Assembly (NCBI GenBank): GCA_949825065.1
Contig: OX463855.1
Span: forward strand, 40,124,301-40,188,300
DNA from: Odontocerum albicorne
Taxonomy: Eukaryota > Arthropoda > Insecta > Trichoptera > Odontoceridae
Direction of reading: 5' to 3'
DNA: 64,000 bases
The notes beneath the pieces were generated by a model. The model had not been told where the DNA came from. It made no database searches and saw only the letters and a list, made by a program, of their open reading frames with translations. This document shows, in pieces, positions 54,782 to 64,000 of this stretch (positions are counted from its first letter, which is position 1; the number at the start of each line of letters is the position of its first letter). The position numbers were made by a program, and so were the translations under genes.

Positions 54782-55175
54782 TACTGGAGGGTCCTTTGAG
54801 TGTTGTGCAACAACGCTTTATAAATTTTTGAATTTTTATTTGCAAGAAAAGAACAGATACTCTTTTTATATATTTCATACAATTTCAAACCAATGAGGTT
54901 GTGGCGACATCATGTACTCGTATATGTTGGAAGTTGCCAACATTTTACATTCGCTTCGAGAAAGTCTTTCCAAATATTTTCAAAACAGCGCCATATTACC
55001 TTCTAGATTGTTCCATCAGTGTATAGAGAAACAGTTCCCTATCCCGATAAAGCGATAGCATTCCACCATATAAGGCAAGAATCCATTGCGATATTCCTAA
55101 TAAAAGTTTTCCAAGGTTCCTTTTAACTGTCCCGCGATTCTAGAAGCACTAAGTTTATACTATATGTACCCAATA
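54782..55175. other. Non-coding stretch
   Basis: No gene or repeat recognised. Confidence 0.4.
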
Positions 55176-55450
55176 AATATATCCGTGCAAGGAATCACCC
55201 TCTGTTCTACATACCAACTTACAGGACGAATGTCATGGCTAAACACTCAGTCACACGTGGTATAGAGATATTGAACCAACCGAATGACACTGTTGATATA
55301 TTCTCGGTACCGTCTAGCAGTATGAGAAGAATCCTGGCTGATATTATTCCTAACGAATAAGCTAACGCTAGAAGCAGACCCTCTTTGTGTAACAGGAGAA
55401 ATCCGTGCAAAGTGGACAAAAAAAAATATGCTTGTAAATAAATACTGCAC
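55176..55450 (+). pseudogene. Possible LINE ORF end
   Basis: The plus frame reads RTNVMAKHSVTRGIEILNQP, NDTVDIFSVPSSSMRRILAD and IIPNE before a stop. The RTN...HS...R...N......DIF pattern is like the end of CR1/Jockey-type reverse transcriptases. Support is by pattern only. Confidence 0.5.
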
Positions 55451-55484
55451 GCGCGACGAAACATATTTTTAATTGTGATGTTAA

Positions 55485-56078
55485 CCTTTCCCTTCCTGTG
55501 CTACAAAAAATCCGCCCGTTCCGGTGCTGTGTATTCAAACACATGTAAAAATGAGCGATTTAGAATCGGAAAAATAAGAATATTCATAGCCAATCGCTTA
55601 AATTAATTAAATTTGAAGTCAAAAGTGATTATAATTGAAATTTAATTGCTGAAAACATCGGCCAACGTTCACAAAACGGGCGAAGAGACCGCCTCAAATG
55701 GATGCCCACGAGCTACTGAAGCGAGAGAAGCGACCGAACTGAGATTCTATTTTTTGCGTTACCATACACCGAAGTAGAGTGAGAGTGAGACGTGAATAGC
55801 GTCGCTTCCTCGCCCATAACGATTTTTTAGAATGAATATACCTACGTCACACACTGGCACACGTTTAATTGTATTGGTGAATTTATTCCCGATTTTCACA
55901 AAATTTCTCTGATGTGGCCGATAAGTGCTGATTATTATTAATATTATTTGTTCATTCAATGCGTAAATGTATTACGGAGGAATACCTAAAATCTGAACCC
56001 AGTGTTTATTATATTTGTAGAGATATTAAAGTTTTTAGAAGTAATGTGTACTAGTTACACATCACAGGGAAGGAAGGG
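55485..56078 (+). mobile_element. TTAA element family B, copy 5
   Basis: 594 bp with TTAA flanks; ends CCTTTCCCTTCCTGTGC and CATCACAGGGAAGGAAGGG. Highly similar to copies 2 and 6. Confidence 0.94.
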
Positions 56079-56117
56079 TTAATAAATAATAGTCAGAAAC
56101 GTTATTAAAATATTTGA

Positions 56118-56240
56118 TCGACACCCATCGACAAGTTAGTTAGTAAGATGCTCGTCTTCCATCTCAGAGGTGGCAGGTTTGATTCCCATTGGTACTCAAT
56201 ATTTTCAAGAGTTCCAGTATGGTTTTCATTTAAGGTACCT
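56118..56240 (+). mobile_element. SINE-like fragment with B box
   Basis: AGTTAGTTAGTAAGATGC (A-box-like) and GGCAGGTTTGATTCCCATTG (B-box-like) followed by GTTCCAGTATGGTTTTCATT, related to the SINE body. Confidence 0.6.
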
Positions 56241-56245
56241 TTAAC

Positions 56246-56735
56246 ATTGTAATTTGTTTTATCAAACACTGTTTATTCCACTTTTTTGTAACGGTATAAC
56301 CCTACCGGTTTTAAGGCTTTCACCTCATCATCAGGGGAGCACAAACAAGATTGAATTCTGTTCGAACTGTGCCGAGATACACGCTTCTAACGGTAAACAT
56401 TCGGGTTTAGGACTGGGCGTGGAGGGAGGGATAAGACAATCTCGGCAAGCAGCGAAGAGATTCTTGGGATATATGTGTTTTCCAGATGTTCACCTCGATG
56501 CACTGACTTAGAAACTTGTAGGGCTTCTGGTCTGTCTTCTAGTCTGTCCAATTTATTTCCGTTACTACTTATATGTAATAATTTGGCATCATCGATAGAA
56601 AATGTGTGGTATTAACGGTGACAATGACTAGCCATTAGGTGAAAGTCTTGAAACTGGTAGGGTTATACCATTACAAAAAAATGGAATAAACAGTGTTTGA
56701 TAAAACAAATTATGATGTCTTTAAACCTACACAAT
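56246..56735. mobile_element. Foldback element copy 2 (asymmetric)
   Basis: The left arm ACATTGTAATTTGTTTTATC... and right arm end GATAAAACAAATTATGATGT match 22312-22963. The right arm is shortened, so the centre is larger relative to the arms. Confidence 0.85.
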
Positions 56736-56927
56736 GTTAACGCATTAACTATAAATAATATATCTTTAACATATTTCTAGTAAGCTGTAAGATATTTATA
56801 CATGACAATAAACCCGTTTGGTTATACTGTATTCAACGAAAGCGTAATACAATCAAATAATTCTCATTCAATAATTCAAATAAAATTAAAAACAAAATTT
56901 TGAGGGTTGGATCTTTTTTTAATAACT

Positions 56928-57215
56928 AGCTACTTCCTAAATAACCAGCTACTTCATAAATAACCAGCTACTTCATAAATAACCAGCTACTTCATAAATA
57001 ACCAGCTACTTCATAAATAACCAGCTACTTCATAAATAACCAGCTACTTCATAAATAACCTCTACTTCATAAATAACCAGCTACTTCATAAATAACTAGC
57101 TACTTCATAAATAACCAGCTACTTCATAAATAACTAGCTACTTCATAAATAACTAGCTACATCATAAATAACCAGCTACTTCATAAATAACTAGCTGCTT
57201 CATAAATGCAAAAAA
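56928..57215. repeat. 19-bp tandem array, about 15 copies
   Basis: CAGCTACTTCATAAATAAC repeats at a 19-bp period; variants have CTAGCTACTTCATAAATAA. Confidence 0.96.
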
Positions 57216-57735
57216 CCACATCTTAATTATTTCGAAATATTTAATGCGAGTCAAGATTATATGTAGTGGGTTTTTTGAAAAGCTAATAGAATAAAAGTCT
57301 GGTGTCAAAGTTTGTCTGGTAACACTAAATATATAGCACGTGGTAGATATGTGAGTGTTATTGCCTCTCCGCATGCGGCTGTATTTCAATCACGTTTAAA
57401 TAATAACTAAATGTGAGTTCCTACACCAGTGGTTTTAACCCGAAGGCTCCGAAGACAATGTTTTCTCCCAATCATGCTCTTCAATACGTCTGCATTATCG
57501 ATTCTAATATAATACATTGAATGATAACATACGAATAAACAAAAATCATGTTAGTTAATATTATGATCGAATGTTTCAATTAATTTACTTAAAAAAATGT
57601 CTTGCGTCCGAATTTGGTAGGAGGAAGATTTGGTAGTAGATATTTTTAATGTAAATGTTATTAATTTCAGGAGAGTCCTTTTTCGGCATTTCCCCATTAG
57701 CTCTTGCCTGGGAGACTGGTTCCATTCTATTTAAA
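57216..57735. other. AT-rich spacer with a hAT-like end
   Basis: CACCAGTGGTTTTAACCCG at 57424 resembles hAT ends (CAGTGGTTCTTAACC) but no partner end was found. Confidence 0.4.
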
Positions 57736-57875
57736 TGTTGTCATGTTTTGTAGGAATTTAAATTTTTATCATGTTTAGTAGGAATTTAAAATTTTATCAT
57801 GTTTTATAGGAATTTAAAATTTTATCATGTTTTCTAGGAATTTTAAATTTTGTCATGTTTCGCAGGAATTTAAAT
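57736..57875. repeat. 30-bp tandem repeat, about 5 copies
   Basis: ATCATGTTTTGTAGGAATTT followed by AAAATTTT recurs every 29-30 bp with substitutions. Confidence 0.85.
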
Positions 57876-57984
57876 AATTTTATATTTTCGTTGATTTCGT
57901 CATTGTTTCTTTCTTTCAGTGATTTATTATTTTAATGCATATGTTTAAAAAAAAAAGCTATTTTATTTCTCAAATAAATAAATA

Positions 57985-58440
57985 TGCATTACATACCATC
58001 ACGCCGTATCTCTATCGAAGTAGGCAGAAATGAAAGAGTGTCAGTCTTTCATATCGCGACACATACTTTTCTCCTCTTCTACATCCATACACCTCCTAAG
58101 ACTTAATTACCATTTTATATTTCCTTCATCTGATCCAATCATACTCTCCTTGATATTCCTCTACCACGCCTTCCACTCACAATTTCACTCTACATATATT
58201 TTGTTAGTCTTTCTTAATTAATTAGTGCCACGTTCCCAAACCATCTCAGAATGCTCTTCGTGATCTTGCTGTGCTCTTCTTCATATATGTTTTAGTCCCC
58301 AATTTACCTTGTTTCCTACCGCTACATGTCGTTCAATATACATCGTAACTCTTCCATCATCTGAGAAAATTCTACCTTAATACCAGAATTCTTCAACTTG
58401 CTCCAATCTTTCATTACTCACCCTTATCACCAATAAATAA
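57985..58440 (-). pseudogene. LINE reverse-transcriptase C-terminal region and 3' end
   Basis: The minus strand reads DDGRVTMYIERHVAVGNKVN, then ITKSILRWFGNVALIN, ERLTKYM, SGRRGRG, then CVAI...TDTLSFLPTSIE and RRDGM near 57985. These follow the order of LINE ORFs known from Lepidoptera (DIERRVNAGN, LRWFGHVERM, SGRRGRGRP, VVSAYP..RRDVM). It gives the best view of the parent of the 191-bp array. It contains frameshifts and stops. Confidence 0.8.
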
Positions 58441-58779
58441 ATAAAAAAAATTTAAAACCAATACAGTGCGAAAAATTCAAATCCAATAAGTGACGTTATC
58501 TAAAAATTTATTGATTCAATATAGCAAACAACCCATAAATAAGATTGCATTTTATACAACAATTTAATTATAAAAAAAAAACATTTAAATAACGTATCAC
58601 TTACCTACTTTTTAAAGAGGTTTTTTTTTAATTTTAACTTATTTTAAAATTTGAATGGTATTTTTTTAATCACTTTTGAAAAACACTTTATCTAAACACA
58701 ATTATTCCACGCCTTACACTACATTTCACAATAATATTGAAATTATTAAATAGTAGACATTTGAGACCCAACCAACCAC
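58441..58779. other. AT-rich stretch
   Basis: Long A/T tracts; no gene. Confidence 0.5.
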
Positions 58780-58864
58780 ACAATGACACTAGCCATCCAG
58801 CTCGGAGGGCCGCCCAAGTAACTCTAAGCGCACCCGTTACATACAGCTGGTGAAGGCGCCAGGT
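58780..58864 (+). other. Candidate first exon or exon-like island
   Basis: A GC-rich island (GGGCCGCCCAAG, GTTACATACAGCTGGTGAAG) in AT-rich DNA ends in GCGCCAG/GTAAGTAAC, a near-ideal splice donor. One frame reads SSSEGRPSNSKRTRYIQLVK, AP. A short ATG frame (MTLAIQLGGPPK) stops quickly, as an upstream leader ORF would. It could be a non-coding first exon of a plus-strand gene. No partner exon was identified. Confidence 0.25.
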
Positions 58865-58879
58865 AAGTAACTAAGACAG

Positions 58880-59416
58880 ACGTGGAATAGAAAAAGTCAG
58901 GGCCGTCCCTTAAGTGGATAATAACTTTTATGACGACTTTGCATAAATGTTTATAATACAGGTACAAAGAAAATTTCTAAGAATGAATATTGTTTAATCC
59001 TAGTGTGAAAGAAAAAAGAAATACGTTATATATGATACATAGATGGGCAATGAAAATTAAGAACAAGAAAAAGAAAAATAACTATTTGGGAAGTATGTAG
59101 TAGATTAAAGAAAAGTGGAAATAGATGTTTAACGACATGTTGTGATAGGAAACAAAGTTTGATGAGGCATTAAAATATATATACTCGTATCAAACAATAT
59201 CAAGATCAGCAACAATGATGGTATATAACACAATGAAATGACATGAAATGATATAACACAATGAATATAATGCGCTGAATAAATTTTGAAGAGAAGAATA
59301 TGTGATGTATGAAAGAATTTGAAATATAAAATGGTCCAAGTCCTGAAGATGAAAACTGTAACGTTTTCGAAAAGTCGGAATCAAACGTCAAACCACACAT
59401 TCCGAAAGACTTTATA
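58880..59416. other. AT-rich spacer
   Basis: No feature recognised. Confidence 0.4.
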
Positions 59417-59735
59417 AAGGGTCTTGCAAATTGAGTGGTTTTTTTAATTCAATTTTTTAATTCTTGAAAAAAACACACAATTAGCTTTGATTTCAAAAAA
59501 CTTTTTATTGTTCATTGAAGTATAATGTATGACATTTAAACACAGTAAACAATATCCGCCAAATGTCCACCTCTTGCAGCTCCACAGATGTCCATTATTT
59601 TGTCAAAATTTTCGATAATATTTTGGCATAATTGCGGTTCTAACTCACCAATAACGCGAATAATTTCGTCCTTCAGCTCAGGAATAAATCGGGGGTCATT
59701 CTTATAGACCTGGCTTTTCGTGATTTTTCATTGCA
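59417..59735 (-). mobile_element. IS630/mariner-type element family E, copy 3 (truncated)
   Basis: TA then AAGGGTCTTGCAAATTGAGT. The minus strand encodes the transposase end: KSQVYKNDPRFIPELKDEII, RVIGELEPQLCQNIIENFDK, with MDICGAARGGHLADIV. The other end is lost near 59735. Confidence 0.88.
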
Positions 59736-60616
59736 AATTTTTAGACTCCAGTCTGTTTTCAATGGAGCTTTTAGGCTGATATATGGTAGTCATACATTTT
59801 GTCATAATTATGAGTCCACTTCTAAAAAAAGTCTACAGTGACTTAAGCGTCGCGAAGGGGTTAATTTTAAACGTTGTCACTTTGTATTTAAGTCCCTTAA
59901 TGGGATACCTCCATCGTATATTTCTAGTGTGTCTAAAATATGTTGTTTCGGAGAAGAGTAGAACTTAGAGGTCAAATTCTTCTTCATCTATTAAATTGAT
60001 TGTTCCGAATCGATCCCAAAGGGCGTAATATGATAGAGTGCCACTGCCGGTCCAGTGGCGTGGAATAGTCTATATCTTACTGTTTATAGACATGGGTGAC
60101 GTGTGCAGCTTTAGGAAGCACTTGATGACAACCTTTTTTTAGGAGGTCTTATCAAAATTTATGATGTTAGATGAACACTACACTATACCTAAAGCCAAAT
60201 GTGTTACGTTCACATTCGTTCAAAGGTATTTTTGCAGTTCGTCTTCACTTTGTATTTTTTTGCGGTTTTCGTACCTCATATATTTTTATAAACATGTGCA
60301 GATGCAGGGAAGTACCTAATCTAATGGTCGCAGTCAATACCTACCTTCCTGTTCTTACACTCAACTTTTATATACATATTTGTTTTGTAATATTTTATAA
60401 CTGTCAATTTGGAGCGCTCTTGAGGAGAGTTGGCTCTCGGAACGGCGCTATATGAATTGTCCTTTTATTTTAATTAAGTGCTAGAGATGTGGGTGGCATG
60501 TGTAGCTTTAGGAAACACTTGAAGACAACAATTTTTGAGATGTTTCAAAATGTATGATTGTACTAATAATAACTAGTCAATGATGAGGAAAGTAAATAAA
60601 AAAAAATTAAGTAGTA
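59736..60616. other. Non-coding stretch with repeat fragments
   Basis: 60225-60360 is the third copy of the dispersed repeat at 20862 and 26960. 60090-60140 and 60490-60540 share ATGGGTGACGTGTGCAGCTT and a GGAARCACTTGAWGACAAC stretch, a local duplication. Confidence 0.5.
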
Positions 60617-61569
60617 CTAGGCGTATCCAAAAAGTAAGTGTACTGAGGCTCTCACGACCGGATGGATTTTATTTTCGACATGTTGGCTACACTTCCGTGT
60701 AGCCTGACCCTTCCCCTCCGCAACGAGACCGGTTCGAGGTCAGTACGTTGAGAAGTGTCGACGCGACAACACGTTTCGTGAAAAATGTCAATCCGATCTC
60801 CCGCCACGTGCGAAATAAATAATGCCGGGCAAGAGTTTTTGAGGCGCTGCAAACTCCATGGAGATGAATTTCTCCGCTCCATCGTTACTGGAGATGAAAC
60901 TTGGGTTGCACACTACACGCCTGAAACCAAAAGGCAGTCTCAACAGTGGCGTCACACCTCTTCACCCTCCGCCAAAAAGTTCAAAACCATAATTTCAGCC
61001 AAGAAAATCATGGCATCCGTGTTTTGGGACTGTCAAGGCATAATTTTAATTGAATATATGCCTCAAGGGGAGACCATCAACTCTGCAAGATACTGTGAGA
61101 CCCTAAAAAAAATGCGGAGGGCGATTCAGAACAAGAGGAGAGGCATGCTGACAAAGGGAGTCTACCTGCTGCACGACAATGCCAGACCACACACGGCCAA
61201 CGCCACGAAGGAACTGCTCGCCTCGTTTAAAGGGGATGTCCTGAACCATCCCGCGCATTCCCCTGACCTAGCACCTTCAGATTACTATCTCTTTACCTCC
61301 CTGAAGCTGCACATGGGTGGAAAAAGGTTTTCAACCGACGAGGAGGTAAAGGAGGAGGTGGAGAAGTAGACGGAGGGGTTGGCGGGAAACTACTTCGAGG
61401 AAGGCATCAAAAAGTTGATCCCCGCTTCACCATCTGCATTGAGAGGAATGGCGACTATGTCGAAAAATAGCTTACATATGTTCTACGGTAACCACGTAAT
61501 TTTTTTGTTTAAATAAAAAAAATTGTAACCTACAAAAATTCAGTACACTTACTTTCTGGATATGCCTCG
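60617..61569 (+). mobile_element. Mariner (DD34D) copy 3, both ends present
   Basis: TA flanks; ends CTAGGCGTATCCAAAAAGTA and TTACTTTCTGGATATGCCTCG (last bases). The 953-bp copy holds the transposase fragment at 60785-61369. The N-terminal DNA-binding region is deleted. It is the most complete of the three. Confidence 0.93.
60785..61369 (+). pseudogene. Mariner transposase, N-terminally deleted
   Basis: The 194-residue frame keeps all three catalytic Asp: IVTGDETWVAHYTPE, LLHDNARPHTANATKE, and HSPDLAPSDYYLFTSLKLHM; the second and third are in the DD34D layout. It ends at a TAG where the relative at 45961-46422 has Trp (KWTEGLAGNYFEE). After the stop the homology continues to 61470 with a one-base deletion. 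The helix-turn-helix is lost, so DNA binding would not be expected. Full mariner transposases are about 345 residues. Confidence 0.9.
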
Positions 61570-61611
61570 TATTTCAAACACGTATGATAGCGAACTGTAC
61601 GATACGTGCCA

Positions 61612-62590
61612 ACTCCAGTGGTTCTTAACCAGTGCTGTAGTCATAAACTTCATAGAGGGTATAGATTTATAGATCATTGAGCGTAAAGAATTATTTTGCA
61701 ATAGTGTGAGTAACACTCTCTGTATTACACAACTTGTGTAGTGGAGTTGGTTTTATAATGCCACACGATTGGTTCGCGCAGAGCGCACGTTTGTATTGTT
61801 GTTAAAATACTCGATGATTAGAAAAACACTACCATGTCGAAATTAGGAGTGCGATTTTTGCCTAATGTAATGTATAATTCAACATTTTTCGAAATCTTAG
61901 AATGTACTTTGTTATAACTTAAAGTTTCCTAGAATTTAGTATCACTCCATCCATTATTATTTTAAAACTTTATTATTTGACATTGTAATTATGTAATTAT
62001 GATACATTAATATGTTAAATAATCTTACATTCATTTTATTTTTATGTGCTATAATCTAATTAAAGCTGACGAACATTTTTACTTTATAATACTTGTACTT
62101 ATATTTATATTTAATCTTGAAAAATTCCATTATTGTTATTTAATGTTTCCTAGAATCTGCCATGCATAAACAATTAATATGTAAAATAAACTTACTTTCA
62201 TTTTATTTTTATGATTATTACAATTTAAGCAGACAGCATTTTTAATTTTAAAAACGTGTGTTTATTTCAATGTTTGAATGTAAAATATTATTTTTTTGTG
62301 GTTTCATTTCATTAAAAAATAATGTAACAAGTTTTTGTAAACGCACTGTTACTCACATTATTGAAAAACGACTCTTTAGGCTGAACGATCTACGAGTATA
62401 TACGTTAACGCACTTTTTGTGTGATATCGTATACCTTATATTTACACCCATATTTATACGGTATAAATGAAACTCTATAAAATATTATTCCCGTATCGTA
62501 CTTAACCGTACCGTGGATTAGAAAAGGGAATGCGCCGCTACATTCTTTCAGTTATTTTAACATAATCTCGACCTGGTGTCAGTTGATTGA
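61612..62590. other. AT-rich stretch beginning with a hAT-like end
   Basis: CCAGTGGTTCTTAACCAGTG at 61616 resembles hAT termini. The rest is AT-rich; TTTCCTAGAATYTRGYAT recurs at 61926 and 62147. No gene. Confidence 0.45.
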
Positions 62591-62595
62591 TCGAT

Positions 62596-63180
62596 GCTTT
62601 ATCAGCCATGATCGAACATATTTCGAATGTCAAGTCATGAGCTTTATCAGCCATGATCGAACATATTTCGAATGTCAAGTCATGAGCTTTATCAGCCATG
62701 ATCGAACATATTTCGAATGTCAAGTCATGAGCTTTATCAGCCATGATCGAACATATTTCGAATGTCAAGTCATGAGCTTTATCAGCCATGATCGAACATA
62801 TTTCGAATGTCAAGTCATGAGCTTTATCAGCCATGATCGAACTTATTTCGAATGTCAAGTCATGAGCTTTATCAGCCATGATCGAACATATTTCGAATGT
62901 CAAGTCATGTGCTTTATCAGCCATGATCGAACATATTTCGAATGTCAAGTCATGAGCTTTATCAGCCATGATCGAACATATTTCGAATGTCAAGTCATGA
63001 GCTTTATCAGCCATGATCGAACATATTTCGAATGTCAAGTCATGAGCTTTATCAGCCATGATCGAACATATTTCGAATGTCAAGTCATGAGCTTTATCAG
63101 CCATGATCGAACATATTTCGAATGTCAAGTCATGAGCTTTATCAGCCATGATCGAACATATTTCGAAAGTCAAGTCATAA
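62596..63180. repeat. 45-bp tandem array, 13 near-identical copies, open in both strands
   Basis: GCTTTATCAGCCATGATCGA, ACATATTTCGAATGTCAAGT, CATGA repeats every 45 bp. Only three or so substitutions occur over 13 copies. As 45 is a multiple of three, one frame on each strand stays open (211 and 203 codons), encoding 15-residue repeats TFEICSIMADKAHDL (minus) and FISHDRTYFECQVMS (plus). No promoter or splice context supports a gene, so this is treated as a minisatellite. Confidence 0.95.
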
Positions 63181-63254
63181 TCAAAAGCATTTAATTTTTT
63201 GTGTGATGGTTGAATATTTTGATTTAACCAGATAATATACGCTATTTCTGCGAA

Positions 63255-63291
63255 TATAGCAGAGGGTATGCGGCGTATACCCTCTGCTATA
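63255..63291. repeat. 15-bp hairpin
   Basis: TATAGCAGAGGGTAT and ATACCCTCTGCTATA are perfect inverse repeats around GCGGCGT. Confidence 0.95.
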
Positions 63292-63450
63292 GCACTGCTC
63301 TTAACGCTTGATTATTGGAGCCAAATACAATATTAACACCACATCACGCTCTTTACAACTTCCGTACTACCAATTCGAATATATTGAGGGGTAGCATAAA
63401 AATAAGTAAAAATATGTTTAAAAAAAAGACTCATTTTAGATACCAGTTAA

Positions 63451-64000
63451 CCTTTCCTTTCCTGTGCTAAAAAAAATCGCGCGTTCCGGTGCTATGTATT
63501 CAATACACATGTAAAAATGAGCGATTAAATCGGAAAAATAATAATATTCATAGCCAATCGTTTAAATTAATGAAATTTGAAGTCAAAAGTGATAATAATA
63601 AATGAAATTTAACTGCAGAAAACATGAAAAAAACATCGGCCGACGTTCATAAAACGGGCGAAACGACCACCTCGAACGAAAGCTGGCTGGCTACTAAGCG
63701 AGAGAAGCGAGCGAACTGAGATTCTATATCTTGCGTTCCCATATACCGAAGTAGAATGAGAGTGAGACGTGAAAAGCGTCGCTTCCTCACCCATAGCGAT
63801 TTTTTAGAATGAATGTACCTACGTCACACACTGGCACATGTTTGATTGTATTGGTGAATTTATTCCCGATTTTCACAAAATATCTCTGATGTGGCCGATA
63901 AGTGCTAATTATTATTAATATTATTTTTTCATTCAATGCGTAAATGTATTACGGAGGAATACCTAAAATCTGAACCCAGTATTTATTATATTTATAGAGA
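63451..64000 (+). mobile_element. TTAA element family B, copy 6 (cut by window end)
   Basis: TTAA precedes CCTTTCCTTTCCTGTGC. The sequence follows copies 2 and 5 up to the window edge, where the last 60 or so bases are missing. Confidence 0.92.

Noticed and set aside
55219..55464. Minus-strand hydrophobic ORF as a small membrane protein
   Set aside because: The plus frame over the same bases reads like a LINE ORF end, which explains the sequence better.
62538..63194. Two overlapping long ORFs taken as genes
   Set aside because: Both result from a 45-bp repeat whose length is a multiple of three. No promoter or splice site is visible.
16200..64000. Upstream kinesin exons with the P-loop GQTGSGKS
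   Set aside because: I looked for it on the minus strand and found no convincing match; the exons are presumed to lie beyond the window.

Overview
This is eukaryotic DNA, almost certainly from an insect and most likely a moth or butterfly. It is AT-rich, has spliced exons with GT/AG borders, and is packed with non-LTR retrotransposon pieces, tRNA-derived SINEs and small cut-and-paste (MITE-like) elements. The Lepidoptera assignment is an inference from the style of the LINE and SINE families; no bacterial, viral or plasmid gene structure is present.

The one host gene that can be supported is a kinesin motor on the minus strand, between about 16.1 kb and 3.6 kb. Five consecutive exons (16146-15983, 8223-8043, 6979-6879, 5830-5732, 3856-3582) splice in perfect phase. 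They spell the second half of a kinesin-3-like motor domain: the [12 protein letters not shown] segment, NLQSSRSH (switch I), DLAGSE (switch II, split by an intron), EGANINKSL, PYRDSVLTWLL and the VSPSASCYSETVNTMRWAARAR end of the motor, followed by a neck helix. The nucleotide-binding P-loop exons should lie at higher coordinates and were not found, so the 5' end is probably outside the window; the tail is outside on the left. The introns are filled with repeats, the largest being 7.8 kb.

Everything from 16.2 kb to 64 kb looks intergenic or deeply intronic. It holds: LINE fragments of at least three kinds; SINE copies whose 3' tails match the 3' end of one of those LINEs; mariner, IS630-like, Tc1-like, pogo/Tigger-like, hAT-like, Harbinger-like and TTAA-target (piggyBac-like) elements; foldback elements; and long tandem arrays with units of 191, 176, 40, 83, 25, 82, 45, 19 and about 130 bp. 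Many elements are nested, so relative ages can be read.

No coherent new multi-gene system was found. The most unusual observations are: a 191-bp tandem array that is an amplified piece of a LINE reverse-transcriptase gene; an unclassified repeat family with 8-bp target duplications; a 45-bp array open on both strands; six related TTAA elements, two of them forming a large inverted pair; three mariner copies with complementary internal deletions; SINE/LINE tail sharing; and a MADF-like coding fragment inside a foldback element.
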